Assembly (NCBI GenBank): GCA_016617855.1
Contig: JAECUM010012835.1
Coordinates: 28,475-92,474 of the forward strand
Source: Megalonaias nervosa
Lineage: Eukaryota > Mollusca > Bivalvia > Unionida > Unionidae
Length of the DNA stretch: 64,000 nucleotides
Reading direction: 5' to 3'
Under the pieces are notes generated by a model. It saw only the letters and a list, made by a program, of their open reading frames with translations. It had not been told where the DNA came from and ran no database searches. The translations under genes and the position numbers were made by a program. Each line of letters opens with the position of its first letter. The first letter of the stretch is position 1. This document shows positions 11,190 to 22,893 of this stretch, piece by piece.

Positions 11190-12399
11190 CAGGGCCTCCC
11201 TTAGAAATATTTTTCTTTGCGCCATGAAATTCACCAAATTTAAAAATCTGGAGCAACTTTTCAGCCAAAGGAGCAAATGTATGCCATGATGCAGGGACTT
11301 AAATATATGCACAATATTATATTGGCCCTATTTATAATCTATATAAACATGGCAATAAAACAGTTTTTACATGTTTTTATTACATTTCAGAGCACAAGAA
11401 TGATTATTAATAAATATAACAATACCATTATATACATGTGAAGTTCAATGTATAGTATATGAAAAGCAAGAATGAATAAGAATGTTTCCTTATAACTGAT
11501 AATACAAAATACTGCTTAGTCTTTAGGAACAATGTCACTAACACTCCATCAATATCTGCCTCATTTTTCCCCCAACCATTTCTTAAATGTCTTCCTGAAA
11601 TCAAAATTTTCAACATCGGGCCCATCAATAGAAATTCTCATTAAATTTTTCAGAGTTGATATACCCATAGAATTTTCGTAAACTTGTTTTGATCAGATTC
11701 TGGCAACCGATCCCCTCTCACAGTCTGCAGTAGAAATGGGGGCAAGAAGTAACCCGGTAGCTACCTCAGATGCAAATGGACATAAATCTTTATTTTTCAG
11801 AGCTAGATTAGCCATCTTCTTTGTGCTTGATACAGACTTGTTGTATAAAGTAAATTTTTAATTTATCATTGATATAAGTGACTCAGGACCTTTACAGTTG
11901 ACAACTGGCATCCTTGTAGCAGCATCCTCTGTTACTCAGTTAAGTTCAGACCACAAAAACGTGTAATCCAAATAAATAATCCCTAAAACACTAAGCAGTC
12001 CCAAGTGCATCTCACACTCACAGCTTTCAATAAACATAAATTAACAACACGTGCATATGACACCAAATCTTTTTCCCCACCTGTTCAACAATAGAGTATA
12101 TCCACCAGCCATTCCTTATTTCTACTAATTACATTTAATTGCTTCTCAAAACCGACTGACAGCTTGCAGTTAGCTGTAATCACGTTCGAATAACGTCTTA
12201 TTCATCATTTACCGACACGATCCACTGACCGCCGCAGATAGAGAAAACATGTATTAAGTGGCCCAAGTTGCTTATATCAATGAAAAATAAAAAATTTACT
12301 TTATAAAAATTTCTCGCCACCAACTTTCAGTAAAAAAAAGCACCACTTTAAAAATTCTTTCGCATTTGGCGACAACTGCAAAGCCCAGCAGAGGCCCTG
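11190..12399 (-). mobile_element. hAT-type DNA transposon remnant
   Basis: A 1.2-kb unit bounded by CAGGGCCTC at 11,190 and GAGGCCCTG at 12,391-12,399, a terminal inverted repeat of the hAT type. Sub-terminal text TTTGCGCC (left) and GCATTTGGCGACAACTGCAA (right) resembles known hAT ends. The minus strand inside encodes the C-terminal part of a hAT transposase. A full hAT element is usually 2.5-5 kb, so the N-terminal zinc finger and most of the catalytic core have been deleted. The expected 8-bp target duplication is not evident (ACGTACT versus CATACTG). Confidence 0.7.
11550..11860 (-). pseudogene. hAT transposase C-terminal domain, broken
   Basis: Minus-strand translation gives a run with LCPFASEVATGLLLAP, then ISTADCERG, then after a stop and probable frameshift STLKNLMRISIDGPDVENFD and FRKTFKKWL. 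The order 'P-STADCERG-S ... STLxNLMRI ... FD' is the hAT C-terminal dimerisation domain, which in intact transposases holds the final catalytic residue region and mediates oligomerisation. An in-frame TGA follows the RG motif near 11,692 and the domain runs into stops after KWLGEK, so it cannot make an active enzyme. Upstream, about 30 further residues are open before the frame decays. Confidence 0.75.
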
Positions 12400-13460
12400 C
12401 ATACTGGTATTTGGTCACTAAAAATGGATTATTTTATGATGTTACGTGTCTACGCTCATACAAAAGTAATAAGAAAAGAGTGAAAACAAGCTTTGTAAAA
12501 TTTAACAAAATAATTTATTTCCCTAGAAAAACAAGGTAAAAAATAAGAAAAAGGACTTGGTTTACGAATCAAATCCAAAAATTAATCCAAGAATTAAAAA
12601 AGATAAGTCCTATCAATAAAAAGCCCTAAGCGAATCACAATTCGAATCCCAATGAAATTCAAGATGGAAGGCGATGACATCTTCGATAGTCAGCTTTGTC
12701 CTGATGTGTCAACAGTTCTTTGTTGAATCACAAAGAATAAAATTCCGGTTTGGAATTCCAAATAATTTTCAATAACTGTCTTTGTCCAAGAATCAATTTA
12801 GGAGCACTTGTATTCCAGGGTAAATAAATTACTAATTTCAAAAAATAAAAATTCAACTCAAACTGGTCACAACAAAACACCTTTGAGCTTCAAAGGTTTA
12901 AAGCACAACTGGCTATTTCTTCTTATAACAATGAGTTATATATGAGGGTCACATGGTCATCCTACCAGAACAATGTAAAAACTTTACATGCATAACATCA
13001 CATACTCTAGTATGGCCTTAGCTAAAATCAATGGTTCTTACTCTGGGAAAAAAAAAATTTTAAAATTTTTTTAAAAGTTGTTTACTCAAAACTGACACTT
13101 GTTCTGAATCAAAGTCAGCAAATAGATACAGTGTTTCTACTACTGGCTGTTTATCAGGTCAAACAGAACTGAATTGAATTTCTAAAAAAACAAAATATCA
13201 AATCCAGTAGACAAAGTTATCATTACAGTAACATGTAATGGAATAAAATAAAATAAAAATTTTAAACTAACAAACAAGTAATTAAATTACATATATATAA
13301 CAATGAGCTATGGAACCAAATTATGTGTAATGGTATCTTAAATTCTGTATTTCAAAAATGAAGTTCGCTAATTGGCTAAAAAAACAAAACATAATTTCTT
13401 ATCTATGGGTAAATTGTACACATAGGCTTAAACCATAAACTGTTTTGATTGTATCACTGG
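12400..13460. other. AT-rich, possible diverged repeat, no gene seen
   Basis: The phrase AATAATTTATTTCCCTA near 12,508 and an inverted match to AGGAGCACTTGTATTCCAG near 12,800 both have counterparts at 32.58-32.76 kb. This suggests a very old shared repeat but the similarity is patchy. No exon is visible. Confidence 0.35.
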
Positions 13461-13464
13461 CTGC

Positions 13465-13640
13465 ACAGATACTATTGTTCAGAAATGGGCGGATCTCACT
13501 GGTCAAATTTTTATAATGGGCACAGATACTTGGGTCATAAATGGGCAGATTTCACTGGTCAAGTTTTATAGTGAACACACATACTGTTTGTCGTGACTGG
13601 GCAGATCTCACTAGTCAATTACTTATTGTGGGCACATACA
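13465..13640. repeat. about 60-bp tandem repeat, three copies
   Basis: Units carry AAATGGGCRGATYTCACTGG, TCAAATTTTTATAATGGGCA and CAGATACT. Third copy is more diverged (GACTGGGCAGATCTCACTAG). Confidence 0.8.
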
Positions 13641-13784
13641 TGATCATTTTTTTCCAAAAATGAGGCAGACAAGATATAATTTTCATTAGTTTAAAAGCTT
13701 CCTCTTGGATAGATCATGAGATGCAAATCTTACCAAGATAGTATAATAATTTGGAAAAACATTAACATTACATTCTGCAGGAAC

Positions 13785-13942
13785 TGAATTGGCTTTCTTA
13801 GCCCATATCAGGAAGGCTGATGAGGCGTTATGGACTTAAAAACCTTGCAGAGTACAATGCCACTTACTGGCCCGGACATGGTTTGAACCCATTATCCACT
13901 CCTTGTGAGTCTAAGCTAATGATGCAGCCATCAAGTGGATGA
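13785..13942 (-). mobile_element. tRNA-derived SINE, degenerate
   Basis: On the minus strand, GATGGCTGCATCATTAGCTT AGACTC resembles an A box with anticodon arm and ATGGGTTCAAACCATG is a good B box. The body continues to TAGCCATATCAGG-like text on the left. No match to the other SINE bodies in the window could be established, so it may be a separate family. Confidence 0.5.
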
Positions 13943-14077
13943 ATATGATTCAAACATCCCTGTTTGGTTTTTTCCAAGGACTTCTGACCATTTACAAGTA
14001 TATTTTTGTTTGTTATGCAATCAAACTTTCTCATGTTACTTTGCTTTTCACTACATAAATAGGAACAAAATAACAGA

Positions 14078-14160
14078 AAAACACATGACTATGCCACTAC
14101 AAAGAATCAAGTAACCATGCCACTAAAGAAAATACAGCCATGCCACTACAGAAAAAGATA
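14078..14160. repeat. 27-bp tandem repeat, three copies
   Basis: ACTATGCCACTACAAAGAAT, ACCATGCCACTAAAGAAAAT and GCCATGCCACTACAGAAAAA follow each other. CATGCCACTA is the conserved core. Confidence 0.8.
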
Positions 14161-14199
14161 CACTAATCCACCTGGTATCTACCATTCATGTCTTTTGAT

Positions 14200-14375
14200 C
14201 CACCAAATTTTATTCCATATTATCTACTATTTCTGGAAAATATGAAAAGAACAAACTTCTGAATTTAAACATGAAGATTTTACTCCATTTAAAATTTGTC
14301 TTCCCTCGGTTCAATTCAAAGCGCTTTTCAGGTTGTATAAACCATATATTATTGCAACATACTAATCATTACGAT
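14200..14375. repeat. dispersed repeat, copy A
   Basis: Shares ATTATCTACTATTTCTGGAA, ATGAAGATTTTACTCCATTT, GTTCAATTCAAAGCGCTTTT and TATTATTGCAACATACTA in the same order with 21,850-22,020. Roughly 75-80 per cent alike by eye. No coding or terminal repeat structure. Confidence 0.75.
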
Positions 14376-14504
14376 GTACTGTAATGATTGTAAATCTTGG
14401 GATACTGTAAGTCTTGGGACACCCTAATTATTTTCAACAGTAATTTTTTTATGACCTATAAATGTAGGGACACAAAATTAAAGCAGATTTTTCATGTACT
14501 GTAA

Positions 14505-15303
14505 GATCCAAAAGTCACAGAAGCCTTCCAAGCAATGATAGGTGAGAAATTTGCACCTTTGATAATCCTGGACAAGCAAGACACTGAACTAGAGTCTTTA
14601 ACAACTACATTCAACACAGCTGTGACTAGCACAGCTAGCGAGATCATTGGCAAATATCATCAAACAAAGAAACATTGGATCACAACAGATGTCCTTGAAC
14701 TATGCAACAAAAGAAGAGCACTGAAAAGGAGAAAGAGATCATGAAGGAGCTAGAAAATACAGAGATAAACAACAGGATCAGGAAAAGCACGGAAAAGGCA
14801 AAGGAATCCTGGATAGAAAGACAGTGCTGCAAAATCGAAGACAGTCTGAGTAGAAATGACAGCAAAATGGCATATCAACTGGTGAAAGATCTCACAACCC
14901 ATAAACAAGGGAAAACTACCACCATCCCAGACAAATCAGGAAAATGCCTCACAGAAGATCAAGAGATCCTCAAGCAATGGACAGAATACTGCCCAGAATT
15001 GTACAATCATAAGACCCAAGATGATCCAACAGTACTAAATTGCCCTCAGGCAGAAGAAATTGATGACAACCCCATTCTTCATGAAGAAGTAGAAATTGCA
15101 GTTAGGTCACTAAAGGAAAGTCAGCTGGCATTGACAACATACCAGCAGAGCTCATTCAAGCAGGAGAAGAGATAGTCACCTAACAACAATCTGCAACAAG
15201 ATATGGCAGACAGGAGAATGGCCAACCACATGGACTCAATCCCTGGTCATCGTACTCCCCAAGAAAGGAAACCTACAGCTATGCCAAAACAACAGAACCA
15301 TCA
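14505..15303 (+). pseudogene. LINE ORF2 fragment (linker and start of reverse transcriptase)
   Basis: Translation starts DPKVTEAFQAMIGEKFAPL, a linker found after the endonuclease domain in a LINE group abundant in invertebrates. It continues in two overlapping frames (shift near 14,735) through ESWIERQCCKIEDSL, AYQLVKDLTTHKQGKTTT, SGKCLTEDQEIL and WTEYCPELYNHK. It ends, after another shift near 15,130, with ICNKIWQTGEWPT and LPKKGNLQLC, the first fingers motif of the reverse transcriptase. It stops abruptly at 15,303. Catalytic YxDD and all downstream parts are missing, as is the 5' endonuclease. Both ends are ragged, so this is a relic fragment rather than a simple 5'-truncated insertion. 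Confidence 0.85.
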
Positions 15304-16369
15304 GATGTAGTTTAAGCGACCATAAATAAGTACCTGTTTACTCAGCTACAGTAATTGTGCTAGTCAAAGGATCAAATATTCATACCTTAATTGACTGACA
15401 ATGATATTGACATCAATGGTTAGTCAGTCCAATATAATGGGGGGGGCCCAAATAATTTAGTACTGCTGTCATGCAGGGCATCTCATCCTGCTCAACCCAA
15501 TTTAGATTTTCCAACATTTAATTCATGTGGAGTAATGATGTAGAACAAACTTTTACAAGCACTGCTGCCTGAAAAAATCTCGTCACATGCCAGTTTTAAG
15601 GATCAAACAATTACCTGGTCTCCTGTCAGAAAACAAATTAAGAACCCCAAAAAATGCGATTATAAACAAAAGAAAATGCCAAGCCAACCATATGTCCAGA
15701 ATCAAAGGTTGAATGAATAATGTGTTGAAAGTTTGAATTTGTGTTACGGTAAGCCAAAACACTAAACTAAAATGTATCAATGATGATCAGTTAAGTGAAA
15801 TTATGTGACTTGTATAATTAAAGATGTGTGTCATTTCATATAATTTACATGATATAGTTGGATCGCTTATATTTCTGAAAAATGGTAACTCGTGAGTGCA
15901 TGGATCAAAATAAATAAAATAGTAATTGAGGACTTTTTTAAAATGTGATTTGGAAGAATGAGATTTGGTAGAAACAACGAATAAAGCAAAAATCTGCATC
16001 TAGTATTTTGGGGAATAAACATGGATATACAATTTGCATTGTGTAAGAACTGGTCTGTACTCTACATTACAGTACTGGTTGCTCTGTGAACTTGAGCGCC
16101 CCATGAATTATTGAAGTTTTTATTTACTTTTATTTCATGCTGGAAAAATCGGAAACTATGCACATGCAAAATAACATACAATGATTGCAGTTTATAACTG
16201 TTTCTTGACATAGTACATGAACAAGAGATGGTCACTGCTGTGTGCAGCATGGTGATCTTGCCAATTTTGTCCAGACATTTTTTTACATCTATAAGAAGTG
16301 TGGGACACTGATTTTTTTTCCAATTTTTTTATAAATGCACATAAATCTTGGAACATAAAAAAGGTTGAA
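15304..16369. other. no gene seen
   Basis: A seven-base G run at 15,439 and several 60-70 codon frames with T-rich, hydrophobic translations; none has a motif. Nothing repeats. Confidence 0.4.
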
Positions 16370-16925
16370 AATGAGATCACAGTGACCTATCTTTGGTATG
16401 GTTTAGTCACTCACATTGAGATGCATCCACATAGATGATGAAGGGGCCAAGATATAAATGGCAAAACAAAATGAAGGCTAAAATACAAAAGCTACCCAAG
16501 CCTGAAAAAAAGTTCAGTGACCTGGCTTTTGTATTGTTGAATTACATTCTGTAAAATATGCAAGGATACCAATTTTCATGTACACAGGAGAAATAGGCTG
16601 AAGATGTTGTGGGTGTAAAAAATGATTAGCTGAAAATACAAAAGTGACTCCAGTGTGAAAATTGGATCACAGTAACCTAATTTTGATATGGCCAAGTTAC
16701 TCTCCCTGAAGAGAATCAACATACTAATGTTCTCGAAAGAAACAGAATCCATTATATTAAGGGTGTAAGCAACAAAGAGCTGAAAATACACAAGTCACTA
16801 AAGCAAACAATTTAGGTCACTCTGACAAAGTTTCTCTATGGTTCAGCTAATCTCTCTGACATGCATCTACACCCCAGGTTATACGAGTTTAGGAGAAACA
16901 GGGTCCAAGGTATTAAGGGTGTTAT
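16370..16925. repeat. degenerate tandem repeat, period about 150-200 bp
   Basis: Landmarks GATCACAGTGACCTATCTTTG, GATCACAGTAACCTAATTTTG and GGTCACTCTGAC recur at about 16,375, 16,665 and 16,815, each followed by a TGGT..GTCACTCWC-like phrase, GAGATGCATC/GAGAATCAAC/GACATGCATC, and AGGGTGTAA. Units are strongly diverged. Confidence 0.6.
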
Positions 16926-17318
16926 GTGACTTTACATATGAATATTGAAACTAAATGTCATTATGAATTGTATTCTGGAGTGCCTTGCTACTTTATGAAA
17001 CAAATGTGTTTGATATGAAACTGAATGGAAAAAAGTTGTAATATTGGTCATTAAAATTTACAATGTGCAGCATGAAACAATGGGTGTATTTCTGTAAATG
17101 TTGAATTCCAAGCAGAATAATATACATGCTTTAGAAGTTGCTAAACTCACATTAAATGACAGCCACAATTACAATATAATTCATTGTCAAGACTTTAAAA
17201 AAATCATCATGCAGGTACTAGGAGGCAGAAGGTGACGTATTGTTGTATAAAATTAGAGAAGATGTAAATGCAAAAAGATAAAATGATTTGGAGTCACAAG
17301 AAATAGAATGTATCTGGG

Positions 17319-17964
17319 TGTAATGTGTCGAATTTTGAACAAGTATGGAACCTTAAAACTGAATTCATTGTGCATTAAAATTTTATTACAGTCAAGCCAG
17401 AAAAGTCTTTGTGAAGGGTCACTTCGAGCTTTTCTTCATGTCAGTGTTACACCTGAAAGGCCAGCATCTATGGCTCATTGAGAATTGACCCGGGCATCGC
17501 AACGCTGTCCTGAGAAAGTAACATTAGAGCTACCAACCAGAACTGTTTGAGGTGAATCCCATGTCAAATAGTCATTTTCAAAGGGATGTTGATACGCATC
17601 ATATTTCTCGGATTTTAGGCTGTCAAAATCTGATGAAAGAAATAATTATCTTGTGGGGAAATTAGGAACCGCTGATTAGGATTGGTCAGTTTAAATTAAG
17701 GCGTACACCTTGGAAGTAATGTTGAATTTAAAAGTAACAAACTTGGTCAAATTCTTTAGTCCGAAATTTTCCTGCGAGAGGATAAAAATTTGGCTCCGGG
17801 GAAAAACTAAAGAATAGTGCTTTCCTTGTTAAACAAGTAAAAAGGGACCAGGTGGCTGTCTTGTAAGAAAAGACAGGCTTTAGTGCTAGGACACACAATT
17901 TCTAAAAAGAACAGTATTAAGGGAACAGCTCCCATGAACAGATGGGACAGTCCGAAGACGGAAG
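17319..17964 (+). mobile_element. dispersed repeat R1, copy A
   Basis: Matches 48,431-49,067 in the same orientation at roughly 85-90 per cent by eye, from TGTAATGTGTCGAATTTTGA to CAGTCCGAAGACGGAAG. Landmarks are GAATTGACCCGGGCATCGCA, TTAAATTAAGGCGTACACCT and ACCAGGTGGCTGTCTTGTAA. The copies share stretches that look like decayed coding text on the plus strand (for example CRILNKYGTLKLN) but with stops. Beyond 17,964 the copies diverge until about 18,230, where similarity to 51,930-52,080 resumes (GGGCTCAT, CCTCTAGATAACGA). This fits one long element from which different parts have been lost. Element class unknown. Confidence 0.75.
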
Positions 17965-18229
17965 TCCGGAAAAGAGATGAAGTGTTCAGAATAGGAAGAT
18001 CAAGGAAGATCAACGTATACACTTGATGGGGGAAAGACGTGTGATACCGGAGACAAAGACAGAAAGCGGCACTAGGTGATGCAAATAAGGCGTGGACATT
18101 GTGCTCTTTCACCACTCATTATCTTGACAAAATAAATCCAAAATAGAACACTGCTATTAAATTCTGTTAACATAAAATTGTTTGAATTGAACCTGACACT
18201 ATTAGTTTTTTTTGTTATTGATTAAATGT

Positions 18230-18385
18230 TTTATTTTCTTGTCTAAAGAGGGCTCATATTGTATTATTTCTTCTCAATAGTCTTGCTCAGTTCTCTGTTG
18301 ATGTTCTATCTATCCACTCACACCAGGCAATAAAATCGAGGGAGGCCATCCTCTAGATAACGACTGCCAAATCTAATTAACCATC
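18230..18385 (+). repeat. dispersed repeat R1, distal part, copy A
   Basis: Shares GGGCTCAT, TTGCTCAGTTCTCT, TCTATCTATCCA, GGCAAT and ATCCTCTAGATAACGACTGC in order with 51,930-52,080. In both places it lies downstream of an R1 copy, so it is probably the distal end of the same element. Confidence 0.5.
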
Positions 18386-19396
18386 CCTCTTTACCAAGAG
18401 GGACAACGTTACATTGGGTAACAACATGCAATCTGAGAGCAATCTGGAATTATAATTTAGACAAATAAATTCAAAATGGTCTTGTACAGGAGAAGGAAAC
18501 TTGCACAACAGGTGATGTAAATAAAGACCAACTTAGACAAAGAAACAGGTGGAATTTATTGAGTTCTTGGCTCTCAACTAGTTTACAAACGGTTACATAA
18601 AAAATCAGGCAATTTAACTGGCCAGCTCTGTACGTACCTATCAGTCAATGTTGCAAGCATTAAAGTACTAAATCATGTCTTTGTTGTGACTACCTCCTTA
18701 ATTTTCTAACATGAAAGACAAAATGCAAGGCACATAGGAACAATAAAAATTTTTTTAATAAAGAACAGTTTCTTTATGTCATAAGTAAATGTCATGGTGC
18801 TTTAAAGTGTGTGCTAACTTATATATTTATCGATGTAGTCTCTAAACATGCACCAATGAAAATCAATTGTGTAAGATATGAAGTCCAACCTAATTGGCTT
18901 ATAAAATAAAATCTTTGATGCCATTGAAAACACAAGACCAATTCAAAGCTATGGGTAACCATTCACCATATAATGTATGGGAAATAAATTATCATATATG
19001 ATAAAAAACAACAAAAACTGATTATCAATTAAAGCATAAAAACAAAAAAAGCAACTTATATTCCATGGGGGAAAAGAAGAAAGTTAGTCCAATCAAACTT
19101 TACTCACTTCTAACAAATATCAATAAGGACACTGACATTGTATATATGCCAATCTTCCAGTGTTGAGAGGTTTTCAAGACTCAAAAGGTGTTTAGTGGTC
19201 CCAAGGGGGTTCATTTGTACATAACCCATATCAGCAATGTTGTACAACTCAAAGCAAGTTATCTACTAATATAAATTTCATTAAAATGACTGGAAATTCA
19301 CATCTAAACAAAATAAATAGGTTTTGCAGAATGTATTCAATATACTTCTGAACAAAAAATAGCTGATAGATTTGGCACTGTCATACATTGTCATCA

Positions 19397-19427
<31 letters not shown>

Positions 19428-20440
19428 GCACGTTATGTGCACACACTCATATAATCACAACCTCACAAACATTAAAAAAAAAACAGAATAGCAAGTTTTT
19501 GTCTTAAAATCTATTGAACAAAACTTGTAGTTACAGGCTTTACTGCTATCAAAAGTTCATTGGTGTCTGAAGATAATGAAGTGTCATAAATGAGCATCTT
19601 TGACACAGTGCCATGTATTAGGAAAAGACATTTCAGCTCTTGTGACTTGACCTGTTGATGATTGTTTAAACATGTTAGTCTCTGCACTGTTTGAAAGCAG
19701 GGCAGTGCCGGCATCATGCTTTGGTAAATTCTACTGGCAGGGCAGTGCTGCTATGTTGATGTATGTCATGTCCTTCAGAACAACAAATGTCAAAATGGTG
19801 TTTGCAGTTTGTGCAAAGTTAAACTCAATCAACCATGGCATGTTTTAAACAGCCTCACAGTTTTTGTTCAAAGACTTTTCAAGGAGTTTACAAATCTCAG
19901 AAGTTTTCAAAGAGTATTTTTTCTTAAAGAAACTTAACTGAACTGAAAATTTAAAATTTTCTAGTTGGAATGAATCATTGAGGAGTTCGGAAATTGACTG
20001 GGTTTTGCACACTCTGAAAATGGTTCATCTTGAACTGAATCTCAGCTGTGTTTCAACATTTTGCCATTAAAAAATTAATCACACTTCCACACTGTTCTTA
20101 GATTTACAATTCCAACTAATGAAATTATGACATTTCACATTTCATGTATCAATTAACAAATGACTTCAAAGAAACAAAGCTGATGATCATAAACTAATTC
20201 ATAATCTTTAATAACAATGGCTTCAACATTCTTATTCAAGAATACAAAGTGTAACACTTTTGTTTCTTCAACATGCATCTCTAATTTGCAAACACAAATC
20301 AGCCTAATATGCTCTCCCAGAGCATAGCTAGCAGCACAACAATACACTAGTTACTGCAAATTATGTAATCTGTGAAATGATAGTTGTTTATCTCTGTCCA
20401 CCTATAATTTGTAATCATCATGACAACTGACCTATCGCCA
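18386..20440. other. no gene seen; one CA microsatellite
   Basis: AT-rich. An uninterrupted (CA)n of about 14 units sits at 19,399-19,426. A 68-codon minus-strand frame at 19,511-19,717 has no motif. Confidence 0.4.
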
Positions 20441-20462
20441 CTTGTCAATCACGCTGGATTAA

Positions 20463-20530
20463 TTAACCAATCAGCGAGCTTAAATTAGACACACCTCCAG
20501 GCACTGCTCAAGTCCGCCATTTTCCTCTGA
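20463..20530 (+). promoter_or_regulatory. candidate core promoter
   Basis: Contains a CCAAT box in AACCAATCAGCG (20,465-20,476), a CACCTCC box, and CCGCCATTTTCC (20,514-20,525), which matches the YY1-type initiator motif usually found at or just after transcription starts. Spacing of about 45 bp between CCAAT box and initiator motif is normal for a TATA-less animal promoter. Upstream GTCAATCACG is a PBX/HOX-like site. The combination is unusual for the otherwise repeat-like sequence here. Activity is inferred only. Confidence 0.4.
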
Positions 20531-20662
20531 CAAGCTGCTTGTAGCAACAATGAATTGATTATGATAAGTATTTACAAATTTTGCAATGAATTGTTGATTT
20601 CTCGATCAATAACGGTGAAAAGAAGTCTTGTAATTCTGACAGTCAATATCTAAATCATCTAA

Positions 20663-20749
20663 ATGGAGGATTTAGATGTATTCCTTTCCAGAAACATAGG
20701 CGAAACTTCAATGGATAACGACTTGTCTCGTGTACGATCAGCTAAATAA
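20663..20749 (+). CDS. candidate first coding exon of an unidentified gene
   Basis: An ATG 140 bp after the initiator-like motif opens MEDLDVFLSRNIGETSMDND, then LSRVRSAK and a stop at 20,747. The acidic start and lack of low complexity look like a real N-terminus. The frame may leave through a donor before the stop (GTGTAC at 20,730 or GTACGA at 20,733; both weak). The protein family is not recognised and no second exon could be found downstream, so this rests on the promoter-like context. It may equally be the 28-residue product of an upstream ORF or chance. Confidence 0.3.
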   Translation: MEDLDVFLSRNIGETSMDNDLSRVRSAK

Positions 20750-21849
20750 AGACACAATTGATGGCAATTACAACGTGCTTGTTTGCATAAAAGTATGTCC
20801 CGTTGATCGCTTGAAAAAAAAAGAAATTGAAATTGAAAAATATATATGTAAAAATTAACGTTTCAAGATTATAGGTAGAGAAACCCCTAACTTTCAGGCT
20901 TTGATATATATTATTTCTTTATTTCTTGTATAGGAAGCACTGAACCCAAGGCTGCATTATTCTAAAGTTTGAAAATTTACACTTTAATGTTGGCCTGTCC
21001 CAAACTTAATGGTTTATCGTCTCGATCTTTCAAACACTAGAATGATGCTTTACTTTCTCATTGGGTTGAAGGAGGGATGGGGATACAAAATGTAATTACT
21101 AATAAAGAAATACAAAATAATGGTTTCAAATAATTATCGTCCGATATATTAAGCATGCATTTACATGTTTACATCAACAGACATCTTTGATCAAAATTCC
21201 ATCTGACGAACATAGCAGACCTTAAAATTATTATGTATTTCTGTATATAATTATTATGTATACTTCTAAACAGTAATTATTTACGATTTTTTTATTAATT
21301 TTTAATTCATATACTTCCAAGGCAACATAAACATAAGTCAGATAAAATTAACAAGGATAACATTATATGCTAAATACATCAGCATCTTTTGGAGCAAGTT
21401 TCCTTTCATATGAAAAAGTTCTTAAACAGCTTTACAATTGATTGTTATTATTCACTGAAAAAAAACACTTAGATTATTAGTGTACGAACTTGAACTACAT
21501 ATATAAATATTGTCTACTGCAGTATAATTAATGCAACTTTGTAATTTTATATTTTTAAGAATAATACAAATCACATTAAATAAACATATCACTTAAACTG
21601 AAACATATTTCTTTGCCAAATACTGCATGTTTGTCAGAGGTTAAGTCACGTGATTTGGTAGGCAGAGCGATCTATTGTCTGGCATAAGGTCAATTAGCTG
21701 TATAAACTGCCCAGTGGTGATAGTCATCCATGAACATTACACATGAAGCTATGCCAAAACAATGTGGTTACTGTTAACCAGGTTACAAGTTACTGGCATA
21801 CATTACAGTGTCAAGTAAACTCTCTCTCTCTTGGTCTCTTTTTTTTTAC
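20750..21849. other. no gene seen
   Basis: AT-rich with poly-A runs. No repeat unit, and no exon with plausible splice sites was found that would continue the frame beginning at 20,663. Confidence 0.4.
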
Positions 21850-22020
21850 ATAAAATTTACTGAACCTATTATCTATTATCTGTGGAAAATATATAAAGAA
21901 CAAAACTTGTAAATTTAAAAATGAAGATTGTACTCCATTTAACACTTTGTATTCCATCAGTTCAATTCAAAAAGCTTTTTACAATATTATTGCAACATAC
22001 TACTAAGATCTACTAACATA
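21850..22020. repeat. dispersed repeat, copy B
   Basis: Counterpart of 14,200-14,375, same orientation: TTATCTATTATCTGTGGAAA, ATGAAGATTGTACTCCATTT, AGTTCAATTCAAAAAGCTTT, ATATTATTGCAACATACTA. Confidence 0.75.
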
Positions 22021-22654
22021 CAAAGTTTTATCAAATAAAAATATAGAGTCAAAATACTATTAGTCTAGCTGTAACCTTTGATTTTGTGTCCCCAAAGTCA
22101 AAACATGTTTTCCTTACCCCATGTGCAAGCCATGTGGAAAACATCATTTTACAGTCTCAGTAAACTTGACCTTTGTCTTTTAGACCCCCACCCCCAAGCC
22201 AATAGGGTTTATGCTTAAAGAGTCCAAGTGAAAAACCCATTTTTCTTCTCTTGACCTTGATCTTTTGAGCTTCTAAATGGAAATGAAAGATGCATGTAAC
22301 ATTCTGTCTGAATTTCTTTCAAGATGAATTTTCTTTTTAAGTTAAAGTCATCCATCAAAGCACAAAACCAATATCACCTACATACTGTTCATTGCTGTGC
22401 AATTCATTCCTAGACACTCCAAGAGTTGCTAACCAAGACCTTCGTCCTTGCAGGATAAATTTAAGTAAACACCTAACCAAGATGGATCATAATCTAAATT
22501 TGTGGCAAAAAATCTTGAACTTGTAACAAACGTATACTAGGAAAAACTGTTACATCTATGCAAAAGGTATGTGGTGTATCAATGTGCAAGAATAGACTTC
22601 AATGTTCATAAATACTAATGCCCCATTTACAAAACTGCTACAACAGAAGTGCTG
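22021..22654. other. no gene seen
   Basis: No repeat, no exon-like stretch. Short C-rich run GACCCCCACCCCC near 22,185. Confidence 0.4.
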
Positions 22655-22784
22655 TATGTACTCACTTATAAGACGAGTCCAACTTCAAACTGCACATACC
22701 CAGATCTGCTGGTGCATTATGCTATGGCAGATCAGATCTTTGTTGTTTGCAGTTTGACTTGACTTACAAGCGAGTATATCCAGT
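22655..22784 (+). mobile_element. foldback element, short form, copy 2
   Basis: About 130 bp: TACTCACTTATAAGACGAGT and AACTGCACATACCCAGATCT at the left; CAGATCAGATCTTTGTTGTT, TGCAGTTTGACTTGACTTAC and GCGAGTATATCCAGTA at the right. It has only one hairpin around the GTGCATTATGC spacer, lacking the middle section of the 210-bp form, so it is a deletion derivative or the ancestral monomer. Confidence 0.85.
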
Positions 22785-22893
22785 ACAAAAATCTAGGCCG
22801 AAGAAAGGTGACTTAATACCATCAGTATTTGCCCAAGAAAAGTCAGAATCCAGTCAGATCACTTACCTAGAAATGGTACATGTAATGTATAAA

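Noticed and set aside
17807..18115. Minus-strand protein conserved between 17.8 kb and 48.8 kb (STKACLFLQDSHLVPF)
   Set aside because: The two frames are part of a dispersed DNA repeat and differ about as much at protein as at DNA level; no start, domain or selection signal.
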